A program made the translations under genes and the position numbers. A model generated the notes under the pieces. That model saw nothing but the letters and a program-made list of their open reading frames with translations, had not been told where the DNA came from and searched no databases. From Tepidanaerobacter sp. EBM-38 (GTDB lineage Bacteria; Bacillota; Thermosediminibacteria; Thermosediminibacterales; Tepidanaerobacteraceae): a stretch of 64,000 bases of DNA. Below, piece after piece: positions 19,717 through 30,237 of the stretch. Numbering within the stretch: the first letter of the stretch is position 1; every line of letters starts with the position of its first letter. The stretch covers positions 1 through 64,000 of the forward strand of contig MPOT01000054.1 in assembly GCA_001896545.1 (NCBI GenBank), in the 5' to 3' direction.

Positions 19717-21252
19717 TTATACTATCAATGATTCTCCTGTCATTTCCTTTGGCTGCTCTATGCCCAACAGTTCAAGCATAGTTGGTGCTATATCTGCTAA
19801 TTTGCCTGATTTAAGCTTATATGCCTTATCACTTACAAGAATAAACGGAACCGGATTGCATGTGTGTGCCGTATAGGGCTCGCCGGTTACATAATCAAGC
19901 ATTTGCTCGGCATTGCCGTGATCTGCAGTCACAAGCAGTGTCCCGCCTTTTTCATTAATGATTTTTACTACCTTCCCTATGCATTTATCTACTGCCTCTA
20001 TGGCACTTACGGCTGCTTCAAAAATACCTGTATGACCTACCATATCCGGATTTGCAAAGTTCAATATTATTACATCATAAACATCTTCCATGATTTTTTC
20101 TATTACTGCATCGGCTACTTCATATGCACTCATCTCGGGTTTTTGGTCATATGTAGCTACTTTAGGTGATGGAATCAACACACGGTCTTCACCTGGATAG
20201 GCCTTTTCCGACCCTCCGTTAAAGAAAAACGTAACATGTGCATATTTTTCGGTTTCAGCAATTCTAAGCTGTGTAAGACCATTTTTAGACAGCACTTCAG
20301 CTAGGATGTTATCCATCGATTCTGGGCCATATGCTATCATTACATTCTTTATAGTCGCGTCATATTCGGTCATACAAACATAGCAGACAGGAAAATACCC
20401 TTTTTTCCGCTGAAATCCTTTAAACTCTTCATCGCAAAAGGCATAGGTCAATTGACGGGCTCTATCAGGTCTAAAATTAAAGAAAATAATTGAATCTCCC
20501 GATTCCACCGTCGCCACCGGTTCTCCACAGCTATCAGTAATAACAGATGGTATTACAAACTCATCCGTTTCTTTACATTCATAGCTTTGCAATAGGGCAT
20601 GTTCTGCACTAGTCGCTTTCATACCATGACCCAAAACCATTGCATCATATGCTCTTTGGGTTCTTTCCCATCTTTTATCTCGATCCATGGCATAGTAGCG
20701 ACCTGATATGGTGGCAATAGCTCCTACACCAATTTTATCCATGTAATTTTCTATTTCTTTAATATATTTTAAAGCATTGGCTGGGGGTACATCTCTGCCG
20801 TCTAAAAAAGCATGTAAATAAACCCTCTTTAAACCTTTTTGTTTTGCCATATCAAGCAGTGCTTTAACATGATCTATATGGCTATGAACTCCGCCGTCAG
20901 ACAAAAGCCCCATAAGGTGAAGAGCTTTATTGTTATTTAGTGCGTTATCCATTGCATAAACCAATGCGGGATTTTTAAAAAATCCGCCGTTCTTTATGTC
21001 TTGACTTATCCTGGTAAAGTCCTGGTATACAATTCGCCCTGCTCCCATATTTAAATGTCCTACCTCGGAGTTACCCATCTGTCCCTCCGGCAATCCTACT
21101 GCTAGCCCGGAGGCCTCTAATATGGTGTTGGGATAATGGTTTATCAATCGGTCGTAATTAGGTGTATTGGCATTTAATATGGCATTAGCTTTCTTTTCAG
21201 GGTTTAATCCCCAGCCATCCAAAATCATTAGCATCAGCGGTTTTTTCGACAC
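19717..21252 (-). CDS. gpmI: 2,3-bisphosphoglycerate-independent phosphoglycerate mutase
   Basis: A 511-residue, Mn2+-dependent mutase of the alkaline-phosphatase superfamily. It interconverts 3- and 2-phosphoglycerate. The N-terminal metal motif MILDGWG, the catalytic Ser in [34 protein letters not shown] and the C-terminal metal cluster [12 protein letters not shown] and [11 protein letters not shown] are all present. I chose the GTG at 21252, which has AGGAG nine bases upstream; a TTG three codons earlier would abut the ribosome site. It starts 15 bp after tpiA. Confidence 0.96.
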   Translation of the reverse strand: MSKKPLMLMILDGWGLNPEKKANAILNANTPNYDRLINHYPNTILEASGLAVGLPEGQMGNSEVGHLNMGAGRIVYQDFTRISQDIKNGGFFKNPALVYAMDNALNNNKALHLMGLLSDGGVHSHIDHVKALLDMAKQKGLKRVYLHAFLDGRDVPPANALKYIKEIENYMDKIGVGAIATISGRYYAMDRDKRWERTQRAYDAMVLGHGMKATSAEHALLQSYECKETDEFVIPSVITDSCGEPVATVESGDSIIFFNFRPDRARQLTYAFCDEEFKGFQRKKGYFPVCYVCMTEYDATIKNVMIAYGPESMDNILAEVLSKNGLTQLRIAETEKYAHVTFFFNGGSEKAYPGEDRVLIPSPKVATYDQKPEMSAYEVADAVIEKIMEDVYDVIILNFANPDMVGHTGIFEAAVSAIEAVDKCIGKVVKIINEKGGTLLVTADHGNAEQMLDYVTGEPYTAHTCNPVPFILVSDKAYKLKSGKLADIAPTMLELLGIEQPKEMTGESLIV

Positions 21253-21267
21253 TATTTTCAACTCCTA

Positions 21268-22023
21268 CTATAGATTAAAGGTGCAAAGTGCATAAAAACT
21301 ATCCGGTTTAAGACTTGCTCCGCCTACCAAGGCTCCGTCAATATCGGCCTCTTGCATAAGTTCTTTTATATTTTCCGGTTTGACACTACCGCCATAAAGT
21401 ATTCTAACCTTTTCCGCAGTATCACTGCAGTACAGCTCTGCAATCTTCTTTCTTATGGCTGAGATTACTTCCTGAGCATCAGAAGCTGAGGCAGTCTTGC
21501 CCGTACCAATAGCCCAGATAGGTTCATATGCAAATACTATTTTTTCTAATTCTTGTGAAGGGATGTCTTTTAATGCATTCTCTACCTGCGACATTATCCA
21601 TGACATAGTAATGCCCTCTTCACGCTGATCAAGGCTCTCTCCTACACAAACTATAGGAAGAAGGTCATGCTGTAGAGCTGATTTTATCTTTTTATTAACA
21701 GTTTCATCTGTTTCTGCAAAATACTGCCGGCGCTCCGAATGGCCTATAATCACGTAGTCACAGGGAATCTCTTTTAACATTACCGGTGAAACCTCTCCGG
21801 TAAAAGCGCCCTTGTCTTCCCAGTGCATGTTCTGTGCCCCTAGCTTAACATCTGTACCTTCAAGCTTTTCAGCCGCTGCGAAGAGATTTGTAAAGGGTGG
21901 GCATATGACAATATCAACCGAAAGCCCTTTAGCCTTCGGCAAAAAACTATCCAAAAACTTAATGGTTTCTGTTTTAGTATTGTTCATTTTCCAATTTCCC
22001 GCTATCAAGGGTTTTCTGGACAT
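21268..22023 (-). CDS. tpiA: Triosephosphate isomerase
   Basis: A 251-residue TIM barrel. The substrate Lys is in AGNWKMN, the catalytic His in VIIGHSERRQYF, and the catalytic Glu in VFAYEPIWAIGTGKTAS, with loop 6 included. The C-terminal phosphate-binding segments are ILYGGSVKPEN and GALVGGASL. It interconverts dihydroxyacetone phosphate and glyceraldehyde 3-phosphate. A GGAGGTG ribosome site precedes the ATG. It lies between pgk and gpmI in the glycolytic cluster. Confidence 0.97.
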   Translation of the reverse strand: MSRKPLIAGNWKMNNTKTETIKFLDSFLPKAKGLSVDIVICPPFTNLFAAAEKLEGTDVKLGAQNMHWEDKGAFTGEVSPVMLKEIPCDYVIIGHSERRQYFAETDETVNKKIKSALQHDLLPIVCVGESLDQREEGITMSWIMSQVENALKDIPSQELEKIVFAYEPIWAIGTGKTASASDAQEVISAIRKKIAELYCSDTAEKVRILYGGSVKPENIKELMQEADIDGALVGGASLKPDSFYALCTFNL

Positions 22024-22065
22024 AAATAAGCACCTCCGGTTTATTTTATGCCGATGCTGCCAATA

Positions 22066-23250
22066 TCACTTATCGTTTAAGGCAGCTACTCCCGGCAACT
22101 CCTTGCCCTCAAGAAACTCCAACGATGCACCGCCGCCGGTAGAAATATGAGTCATATATTTGGCAAGACCCATCTGTTCAACTGCTGCAGCCGAATCTCC
22201 TCCGCCAATAATAGTTACGGCTTTTGATTCGGCCATTGCTTTTGCAACAGCTAAAGTTCCGGCAGCATATGCTTCTATCTCAAAGACTCCCATCGGACCG
22301 TTCCATATAACAGTCTTAGCTTCTTTTATGATATCTGCGAATTTATCCCGAGTCTTTTCACCTATATCGACACCCATCTTATCTTTTGGAATATCAGCTA
22401 TTGAAACCGTTTCATATGGCAGCCCTTCTTTTAATTCTGAAGTAACCACCACATCATCCGGAAGCAACAACTTCACATTCTTTTCCTTCGCCTCGTTTAA
22501 AAGCGATGCGGCAAGTTCAATCTTGTCCGATTCTAGCAAGGATTTACCTATTTCATAACCTTGACTCTTTAGAAATGTATAAGCCATACCGCCGCCGATA
22601 AGCAATACATCAACTTTGCTCAGCAAATTCTTTATAACTCCTATTTTATCTCCTACCTTAGCACCGCCTAAAATTGCCACGAAAGGCCTTTCAGGATTTT
22701 CTAAAGCATTGCCCATTATCTCAATTTCCTTCTGCATTAAATATCCGGCACCTGCCGGCAAAAATTTTGCAACACCTACGGTAGAGGCATGAGCACGATG
22801 TGATGTGCCAAAAGCATCATTTATAAAGATATCAGCAAGTTGGGCAAGTTTTTTGGCAAATTCCGGATCATTTTTTTCCTCGCCCTCGTGGAACCTGACA
22901 TTTTCTAGAAGTATTACATCTTTGGGTTTCATTTGGGCTACAAGATTTTCTACTGTTTTACCAATACAATCCGGCGCCATAACCACCTCTTTGTCTAAAA
23001 GCTCTGAAAGTCTCTTGGCTACAGGTGCAAGACTGTATTTAGGATTTACCTTGCCTTTGGGCCTGCCAAAATGTGATGCAAGTATAACCTTTGCGCCCTT
23101 GCTTACAAGATAGTTTATTGTTGGCAAAGCGGCCCTTATACGGGTATCGTCAGTTATATTGCCGTTTTCATCTACAGGCACATTCAGATCCACTCTGACC
23201 AGAACTCTTTTATTTTCTACTTCAAAGTCTTCAAGTGTCTTTTTGTTCAT
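22066..23250 (-). CDS. pgk: Phosphoglycerate kinase
   Basis: A 394-residue two-domain kinase making ATP from 1,3-bisphosphoglycerate. Visible motifs: [39 protein letters not shown], the hinge-region [21 protein letters not shown] and the nucleotide-site [13 protein letters not shown]. The ATG at 23250 has AAGGAGG seven bases upstream and is preferred over a TTG six codons earlier. The start still overlaps the end of cggR by 20 bases, indicating translational coupling. Confidence 0.97.
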   Translation of the reverse strand: MNKKTLEDFEVENKRVLVRVDLNVPVDENGNITDDTRIRAALPTINYLVSKGAKVILASHFGRPKGKVNPKYSLAPVAKRLSELLDKEVVMAPDCIGKTVENLVAQMKPKDVILLENVRFHEGEEKNDPEFAKKLAQLADIFINDAFGTSHRAHASTVGVAKFLPAGAGYLMQKEIEIMGNALENPERPFVAILGGAKVGDKIGVIKNLLSKVDVLLIGGGMAYTFLKSQGYEIGKSLLESDKIELAASLLNEAKEKNVKLLLPDDVVVTSELKEGLPYETVSIADIPKDKMGVDIGEKTRDKFADIIKEAKTVIWNGPMGVFEIEAYAAGTLAVAKAMAESKAVTIIGGGDSAAAVEQMGLAKYMTHISTGGGASLEFLEGKELPGVAALNDK

Positions 23251-24283
23251 TATCTCTACCTCCTTCAAGTTCTAACAATTTTCGGGCTGCTCCTTCATCA
23301 GTGATAAAAACCGTTGGACTGTGATACCTTAAAAATGCTTGTATGGCAGGAGCTTTATTAGCACCACCGGCTATAGCAATAACAATCCTGATATTCTTAA
23401 GGTCTGCTATGGTAAGCCCTACACTAGTAGTAGTATGGACAACCTTGCCGTCTTTATTGAAGTAAAACCCGAAGGCTTCCGCCACAGCACCTTTTTTACT
23501 TATTTCATCGATTTCTTTTTCCGATAGGCCTCGCCTTCGTCCTATTTCCTCAGCTCCGCCGATGCCATGCAGCAAAATATCGGCACTGCGCACAATCTTT
23601 AGTATCTCTCGAATTCCCGGTTCGTTAATAACCGACTCCATAGTTTCCGGACTTAGATTATCTGGAATATATAATAGCTTATATTGTGCTTTGAGTTTTT
23701 TTGCAAGTTCAGCCGCTATGGTATTCGATTCAATTTCTACTTTTTCTCCTAAACCGCCTCTACCGGGAACTACGATAATATCTTTTAGACCTGAAATATT
23801 TTCCATAGCCCGAGGAATTTGAGCCATAGTAGTCCCGCCTGTTACTGCTACAATATCACCATTATTTATGGTTTTTTTAAGATACTGTGCCGCTTCTTTG
23901 CCCAATTGCATCTTTATAGTTTCATCTTCATCCGAATCTCCCGGAACTATAGAAACATAACCGCAGTTAAACTGCTGTCTTATGCTCTGAGCTATAGGAT
24001 TTAAACCTCTTAAGTGATATATGAAATGCTCTAATTTAAAGATTATATTTTCACCTGTATTGGTCAGTTCCATACCTTTTGAGCTTATTTTAACCAACCC
24101 TTGCTCCTCTAACCGCTTTACTTCTGTCCTAAGCTGCCGTTCAGACAATGAAAGAATCGATGACAGAGCCCTTCGGCCAATTGGTTGATTGAAGTACATG
24201 TTTCGCAGTATGGTATAGCGGTTTCCTATAGTAAGTGCTATTTCAGGAGCTATCTGCTGTAATAATTTCACCAATTCTTCCAT
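23231..24283 (-). CDS. cggR: Central glycolytic genes regulator CggR (SorC/DeoR family)
   Basis: A 350-residue transcription factor. An N-terminal winged helix-turn-helix ([30 protein letters not shown], about residues 38-66) precedes a SorC-type sugar-phosphate-binding domain with [19 protein letters not shown] and [18 protein letters not shown]. In Bacillus subtilis CggR represses the gapA operon and is relieved by fructose 1,6-bisphosphate. Here cggR follows gap instead of preceding it, and a matching operator lies upstream of gap. Control of the whole cluster, including itself, is therefore inferred. Confidence 0.92.
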   Translation of the reverse strand: MEELVKLLQQIAPEIALTIGNRYTILRNMYFNQPIGRRALSSILSLSERQLRTEVKRLEEQGLVKISSKGMELTNTGENIIFKLEHFIYHLRGLNPIAQSIRQQFNCGYVSIVPGDSDEDETIKMQLGKEAAQYLKKTINNGDIVAVTGGTTMAQIPRAMENISGLKDIIVVPGRGGLGEKVEIESNTIAAELAKKLKAQYKLLYIPDNLSPETMESVINEPGIREILKIVRSADILLHGIGGAEEIGRRRGLSEKEIDEISKKGAVAEAFGFYFNKDGKVVHTTTSVGLTIADLKNIRIVIAIAGGANKAPAIQAFLRYHSPTVFITDEGAARKLLELEGGRDNEQKDT

Positions 24284-24311
24284 CTATTAATCTCCTTAAA
24301 AGAGCAGTATA

Positions 24312-24372
24312 TGTAAGAAATGGCTGAAAAACCCTGCCTGAAAGCAAGCATTTTCCAGCCATGGTTCTTACA
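24312..24372 (-). other. Long stem-loop between gap and cggR
   Basis: TGTAAGAA and ATGGCTG (24312-24326) pair with CAGCCAT and TTCTTACA (24356-24372), making a stem of about fifteen pairs with a two-base bulge. No U-run follows. Such a structure could be a processing or stability element giving gap mRNA a different half-life from cggR. Bacillus has RNA processing at its own cggR-gapA junction. Confidence 0.55.
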
Positions 24373-24375
24373 CTC

Positions 24376-25401
<1,026 letters not shown>

Positions 25402-25503
25402 TTAAATGATAATTTTATGTATTTATTGACTGGAAAACTTAAAAAATTACTTTCCTTTATTTAGGATTTACTTAACAGCTCGGATTTTATTCAAACTCAA
25501 TAT

Positions 25504-25532
25504 AATTTAGATGTTTTGTTATAAAGGGTCAA
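25504..25532 (-). promoter_or_regulatory. Candidate gap promoter
   Basis: Minus-strand TTGACC (25527-25532), a 17-bp spacer and TAAATT (25504-25509). The -35 box overlaps the CggR-like operator. An alternative promoter starting at TTGAAA just after the rpoN terminator cannot be excluded. Confidence 0.4.
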
Positions 25533-25563
25533 TTTATGTCCCTTGTACATATTTATTGTCCCG
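25526..25563 (-). promoter_or_regulatory. CggR-type operator upstream of gap
   Basis: On the minus strand CGGGAC (25558-25563) is repeated as GGGAC (25538-25542) with a 20-bp register, followed by TGACCC. The Bacillus CggR operator is two CGGGAC half-sites in the same 20-bp register, so this is a strong match. It lies about 140 bp upstream of the gap start codon. Confidence 0.75.
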
Positions 25564-25571
25564 AGCTTTTC

Positions 25572-25605
25572 AAAAAAATGGGTTTTTGTTTAAAACAAAA
25601 ACACC
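25572..25605 (-). terminator. Terminator of rpoN
   Basis: An AT-rich but perfect 10-bp stem, GTTTTTGTTT with AAACAAAAAC, is extended by G-C pairs and followed on the minus strand by CCAUUUUUUU. It lies about 90 bp past the rpoN stop. Confidence 0.7.
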
Positions 25606-25693
25606 TAATGAGAATTATTTAAAGGGAAATATTGCTGATATTATATTAACTAATTCAACAAAAAATCCCAAAATCCTTCTTTAAAAACCAATT

Positions 25694-27085
25694 TTAATAT
25701 CTTTTTCTTTTTGTTGAAGATAGTATTCCAATTTCTTCCCGATATTTAGACACTGTTCTTCTGGATATGGAGATTCCTTTCTCTTTTAACATATCTGCAA
25801 TTTTCTGGTCACTTAAAGGATTATAAGGGTCTTCTTCTTCAATCATTTCCTGCATCATCTTTTTGATACTCTCTGAAGAAGTAGTGGTACCGTTGACATT
25901 GTCAAGACCACTTTGGAAGAAAAATTTTAATTCAAAAACTCCTCTGGGAGTCTGAACATATTTGCCACTGATAGCTCTAGATACGGTAGATTCGTGAACC
26001 TCCACCATATCGGCAATCTGCTTCATTGTAAGTGGCTTAAGATACATAAGGCCATTATCTAAAAAATCTTTTTGAACATCGGCAATAGATTGTATTACTT
26101 TATGAAGGGTTATGCGTCTTTGTTCAATACTTTTTATGAGCCATAAAGCCGAATCAAGTCGATTAGATAAAAACTTTGCGATGTTCGATTCCTTATCTTC
26201 AGAAGTCAGTAGCGAACGGTAATAGGCGTTTATTGAGAGCCTTGGAGAAACGGTATCATTCATGATTACCAAGTATTCGCCGCCTACCTTTTCAATGACC
26301 GCATCGGGAATTATATAATGGACATCATTTGCAGAAGTAAAATTCCTTCCTGGTTTGGGGTCAAGGGTAACTAAAATATCCTTTAAATTTTGAACTTCAG
26401 TCAAGCTGATATTCAATGCTTCAGCTATTCTGGAAAAACGTGCTTCTGCAAGGTCCACCAGGTGGTTTTTGACTAAATCCTTGATTTTAGGAGTATCGAT
26501 GCCTTTTTGCTCTATTTGTATGAGTAAACATTCGGTCAAATTTCTGGCTCCGACACCCGGGGGGTCAAATGATTGAATGATTTTTAATGCCTCTTCTACC
26601 TCATTTTCTCCTACTTTTAAAAGCCTGGCCACTTCTTTTGTAGTTATTGCCAGATAGCCGTTTTTATCCAAATTGCCTATCAAAAACTCCCCAATTTTTA
26701 GAGTTGTCTTTGATACGGATGAAATATGCAGTTGCATCATAACATGCTCTTGTAAGGAAGGTGTTGATGATACAAAATTCTCATATCCTATTCCTTCTTC
26801 TTTTTGCTCACGCTGCACCCTAATTGGAGTGCTGTTAGCTTCGTCTTGAAAATACTCTTCCCAATCAATATTGTCGTCTTCCTTTTCTTCAACCTTTTCA
26901 GCAGAATCTTCATTTTTAAAAATATCTTCATTAACATCTAGCAGTGGATTCTCTAAAAGCTGATTTTCTATATATTGATCTAGCTCAAGAGTCGAAAGTT
27001 GCAAAATGGTTATGGCCTGCCGCAGCTCAGGAGTCATGACAAGCTTTTGGGTCTGTGATAGTTTCAGACTGAAATTCATCTGCAT
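25694..27085 (-). CDS. rpoN: RNA polymerase sigma-54 factor
   Basis: A 463-residue sigma-54. Region I at the N-terminus (SLKLSQTQKLVMTPELRQAITILQLSTLEL) is the activator-responsive Gln/Leu-rich segment. An acidic region II follows (near 55-75), then the core-binding domain. The helix-turn-helix is LTMKQIADMVEVHESTVSRAISGKYVQT, and the C-terminal RpoN box is SRRTVSKYREEIGI. It directs transcription from -24/-12 promoters with enhancer-binding ATPases. No such activator gene is in the window. It lies just upstream of the glycolytic cluster, as sigL/rpoN does in several Firmicutes. Confidence 0.96.
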   Translation of the reverse strand: MQMNFSLKLSQTQKLVMTPELRQAITILQLSTLELDQYIENQLLENPLLDVNEDIFKNEDSAEKVEEKEDDNIDWEEYFQDEANSTPIRVQREQKEEGIGYENFVSSTPSLQEHVMMQLHISSVSKTTLKIGEFLIGNLDKNGYLAITTKEVARLLKVGENEVEEALKIIQSFDPPGVGARNLTECLLIQIEQKGIDTPKIKDLVKNHLVDLAEARFSRIAEALNISLTEVQNLKDILVTLDPKPGRNFTSANDVHYIIPDAVIEKVGGEYLVIMNDTVSPRLSINAYYRSLLTSEDKESNIAKFLSNRLDSALWLIKSIEQRRITLHKVIQSIADVQKDFLDNGLMYLKPLTMKQIADMVEVHESTVSRAISGKYVQTPRGVFELKFFFQSGLDNVNGTTTSSESIKKMMQEMIEEEDPYNPLSDQKIADMLKEKGISISRRTVSKYREEIGILSSTKRKRY

Positions 27086-27317
27086 TTTTATACCCCCAAA
27101 TATATGCCCTAAAATAAACCCTATTGCCTATATATTATATATATTTATATATTCTATAAGAACATTAATTTTCCCTCTTTTTTTCATAAATTATAAACAC
27201 ATTTTATATTATGGAATATATTATAACAAATTGTCTAAATATGCCGAATCAACATTATTATAACATAAAGTATGTTAATTAGAAAGGTTGTTAGAATAGG
27301 CAATAATGGAAAATACG

Positions 27318-27356
27318 AAAAGCAAGGGAACTTGTTTACAGTTTCTCCTTGCTTTT
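27318..27356 (-). terminator. Terminator after the YflT-like gene
   Basis: AAAAGCAAGG and CCTTGCTTTT form a perfect 10-bp stem ending in UUUU on the minus strand, 37 bp past the stop of the stress-protein gene. The rest of the 27086-27392 gap is AT-rich and should carry the rpoN promoter. Confidence 0.75.
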
Positions 27357-27392
27357 ATTGTTAATCTTAGATAATTCTTGCCTTATTGAGTT

Positions 27393-27887
27393 TTATTGCT
27401 GTATATTAACATCACTAGCGCCGTTTTGTCTGAAAATGTCAGCCGCTTTTTCGATTTTTTGTTCATGTGTCCGCACAGCCGCCAATATCTTTCCTTGTTT
27501 AATTTCATCTTCATAATGTTTGCCCTGTTCTTCGGGTATTCCCCAATCGATGAGGCCTCCAGCTATACCACCGGTTGCTGCCCCCGACAGCAGCCCTGCA
27601 ATTGGTCCTGCCGCAATAATAGGTCCGAAGCCCGGTATTGCCAAAGCACCTGCACCCATGGCAAGACCGGCAAGCCCACCCAAAGCTCCGCCCGTTGCAG
27701 TGCCGCCAGCAATCGCACCCATGTTTAAGGCAGTATCATCTTCACCGTCACCACCATATTTGTCTACCTGCTTACCTTTTGCTGCAATTGATATCTCATT
27801 TGTATCGTATCCGGATTGCCTAAGCTGTGCCACGGCTTTCTCAGCCTGGTCATAATTGTCAAATACTCCGACAACAGTTTTTACCAT
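27393..27887 (-). CDS. YflT/general-stress-17M-like glycine-zipper protein
   Basis: A 164-residue protein. The N-terminus MVKTVVGVFDNYDQAEKAVAQLRQSGYDTNEISIAAKG matches the short alpha/beta domain of the Bacillus GsiB/YflT general-stress family. The middle (about residues 60-115) is a Gly/Ala-rich hydrophobic segment with repeated GGxxG spacing, like glycine-zipper membrane-inserting regions. The C-terminus resembles the start of a BON-like or DUF1269-type fold (AAVRTHEQKIEKAADIFRQNGASDVNI). The function is unknown; a stress or envelope role is inferred from the family. I chose the inner ATG because the outer one abuts the AAGGAGG site. Confidence 0.65.
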   Translation of the reverse strand: MVKTVVGVFDNYDQAEKAVAQLRQSGYDTNEISIAAKGKQVDKYGGDGEDDTALNMGAIAGGTATGGALGGLAGLAMGAGALAIPGFGPIIAAGPIAGLLSGAATGGIAGGLIDWGIPEEQGKHYEDEIKQGKILAAVRTHEQKIEKAADIFRQNGASDVNIQQ

Positions 27888-28025
27888 TTTTACAAGCATC
27901 CTCCTTGCGATGATTTTAAATCAATCTTATTCTATCCTTATTTCTTTTAAACTATTCTCTGCATGGTTAATACGGAAAAAGGGAATATTATTTAATGATG
28001 ATTTCTATTTTCGAGGAGGAATTAT

Positions 28026-28607
28026 ATGACAGATAAAAAAGATACTACACAAAACAATAAATCAGACAAGGTTATGAATGAAATCAGTCAAGAATTAGGC
28101 ACCAGCACAGTAAACCGGATTCAGGAAATTGCCAATGAAACCCAGCGGCTAAAAAATACTCAATATCAAAATCCGCAACATCAACAGTTTTCGCAAGAAA
28201 TCAATTGTTTGGTAAATTCGGCTCGAGAACAGCAGATGTCATCACAACAGCAGCTTCAATCTACTCTCAATCAAGCTTCTACAAATCTTATCGACTCCGG
28301 ACGCTTGGAAAACCTTTACGGTAATGCTCAAATGCTTCAGCAGGCGGCACAGTTAGGCATTTCAAATCTTCAAATAAATATAGAGCAGTATAAAACAATG
28401 ATTGAACAGATGGAAAAGGATTGTCATCAGCAGCAAGTAGCCACTGATACACAAGTGGTGCAATCTCTGCAGCAAGCTATATCTTCTATGGCTCAAGCTC
28501 AAAATAGTCTACTTCAAAGCCAAGCAGTTGATAAAATGTTTGATTCAATAACAAAATGCCAAGATAGCCTTGCTCAAATTGAACAGATTAATCAGCAAAA
28601 CAAGTAA
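28026..28607 (+). CDS. Glutamine-rich hypothetical protein, probably helical
   Basis: A 193-residue hydrophilic protein that I do not recognise. About 21 per cent of residues are Gln (40 of 193). There are long stretches without Pro or Gly and with heptad-like spacing, suggesting a coiled coil or helical bundle. It has two isolated Cys and no signal peptide or membrane segment. The ribosome site GAGGAGG lies directly upstream of the ATG. It is on the plus strand, divergent from the stress-like gene and convergent with the FG-GAP/SPOCS gene. A spore-associated role is only a guess from that neighbour. Confidence 0.7.
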   Translation: MTDKKDTTQNNKSDKVMNEISQELGTSTVNRIQEIANETQRLKNTQYQNPQHQQFSQEINCLVNSAREQQMSSQQQLQSTLNQASTNLIDSGRLENLYGNAQMLQQAAQLGISNLQINIEQYKTMIEQMEKDCHQQQVATDTQVVQSLQQAISSMAQAQNSLLQSQAVDKMFDSITKCQDSLAQIEQINQQNK

Positions 28608-28631
28608 TATGCGTTTTTTGTCACACTCATT

Positions 28632-28666
28632 AGTAAAGCAGGTGGCCAATGGCCACCTGCTTTACT
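28632..28666. terminator. Perfect 16-bp inverted repeat between convergent genes
   Basis: AGTAAAGCAGGTGGCC and GGCCACCTGCTTTACT are exact complements around a 3-base loop, placed between two convergent genes. It has no long U-run on either side, but the position and stability suggest a bidirectional terminator. Confidence 0.65.
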
Positions 28667-28698
28667 ATAATAAATAATCTGTGCATACTCCTTAGCTT

Positions 28699-30126
28699 TT
28701 ATGGGTCATAACAAAATGGTACTAATTTTACAAGCATCTCAAATAATATTGTAACTTTTACCATCCTAGGGCTTACCGCACACACATTTATATGCTCTAC
28801 ATTGAAATATACCAGAGCCTGCATACCTGGCGATGCGCCGCAAAGATGAATAAATTCCAAAAAAGGAATCCTCGCCTCAAAAAAGTGCACCGGCTGACTT
28901 GGTAAAGCAGCTACATAAAGAATCTTGGCAATAACTTCACCATCGACTATAATCTTGTCACACAGCACTCTTACTTCATCAATGCAAAATTTAGCCTTGG
29001 CTTCAACTCCACGTTCCGCATCGGGTTTTCCGTCAGGTATAGTCACAGTATCCTGAATTATTGCTTGAACTTTTCCCATCCAAAGTTTGCCATGATGGCG
29101 GTCGCGTCGGGCTTCGAACACATAAATATATCCATAAATGGTACCTACGACTATCTCGCCATAGCCTTGCTGATTCAATTCACCGGCTGCTACACAAAAG
29201 GCACCGTTAGGCACTGTCTGAGTCCATTCCAAAATAATTTTTCCGGATTTCCAACTATAAATATAAACATTGCTTAAACAAATTACTACCAATTCTTTCT
29301 GCCCATCACCGTCAATATCATATATCGCCACATCCTTGATGCTTTGATCGTGGGCAGGGCTATCCCAAAATGTTTTGTATGTGCCTCCCACATGATGCAG
29401 AACCCTGGCTTTACTGCCGGTACAATCTATGACTATTTCGTGTTTTCCGTCCAAGTCAAAATCACCAACTGCGAGAAACGCCTTCCCGGCATCGGGAATA
29501 TGGCTGCTCCACCTTTCACACCTCTGACCGCTTCTAAAAGACAGCACATATAGCATGCACCCCTGTGGCCCATGGGTTTTTACAATCACTTCAGGACATC
29601 CATCGCCATCGGTATCCGCTGCCGCAACACAACAAACTTGATGCCTAAAAATCTCCGACTTTACAAGCACTAACCTTTCATCATAGCGAAATATGAGTAT
29701 TTGAGGTTTACCTTTAACTACAGCTATAATCTCATACTTTCCATCTTTGTCTATATCCGCTACAGCTACGCTAACTACAGCTTCCCTTATTTGAGTACTT
29801 TCGGCAATCTTAATAAGTTGGCCTTTCAGCATCTTATATATATAAATACCACATGTTGTACCAACAATTATTTCATCAAGACCGTCCTTATCTATATCAT
29901 GACAACCTATCCAATGAGTATCATTATTGCCCAATGATACCTGAGCCAACTGGTGATAATTCTCATTTCTATACTGAAATACGTATAAATTCGATTGCTG
30001 CCCTGATGATGCAGTAGTTCCTGCAATAATGTTCATCCTCCCAGAACCGGCCACATTTCCTAAAGCCACTCTAGATTCCTGTCCTAGGTCCTTACTTGCC
30101 CATTCTAGTTGGTATGCTTGCCTCAT
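28699..30126 (-). CDS. FG-GAP repeat beta-propeller protein with C-terminal SPOCS (SipL-type) domain
   Basis: A 475-residue protein with two parts. Residues about 1-345 hold repeated FG-GAP/VCBS blades with Ca2+-type loops: DIDKDGLDEIIVGT, DIDKDGKYEIIAV, DTDGDGCPEVIVKT, DLDGKHEIVI, DIDGDGQKELVVI. Residues about 370-465 match the SPOCS domain (DUF3794) of SipL and spore-coat proteins: VRVLCDKIIVDGEVIAKILYVA and QPVHFFEARIPFLEFI. No signal peptide is seen. SPOCS domains bind coat morphogenetic proteins, so a spore-coat scaffold is inferred. The ATG at 30126 has GGGAGGG eight bases upstream; a GTG eleven codons earlier has no site. Confidence 0.82.
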   Translation of the reverse strand: MRQAYQLEWASKDLGQESRVALGNVAGSGRMNIIAGTTASSGQQSNLYVFQYRNENYHQLAQVSLGNNDTHWIGCHDIDKDGLDEIIVGTTCGIYIYKMLKGQLIKIAESTQIREAVVSVAVADIDKDGKYEIIAVVKGKPQILIFRYDERLVLVKSEIFRHQVCCVAAADTDGDGCPEVIVKTHGPQGCMLYVLSFRSGQRCERWSSHIPDAGKAFLAVGDFDLDGKHEIVIDCTGSKARVLHHVGGTYKTFWDSPAHDQSIKDVAIYDIDGDGQKELVVICLSNVYIYSWKSGKIILEWTQTVPNGAFCVAAGELNQQGYGEIVVGTIYGYIYVFEARRDRHHGKLWMGKVQAIIQDTVTIPDGKPDAERGVEAKAKFCIDEVRVLCDKIIVDGEVIAKILYVAALPSQPVHFFEARIPFLEFIHLCGASPGMQALVYFNVEHINVCAVSPRMVKVTILFEMLVKLVPFCYDP

Positions 30127-30237
30127 TTGCCTTTCCCTCCCCCGAACAAAAACTTTCACATAAAAATCAATTCTTCTTTATATCATATTCAAATGGGCGG
30201 GAAAAGGACTATCAAGCTTAATGCTTCAATAAAGATT

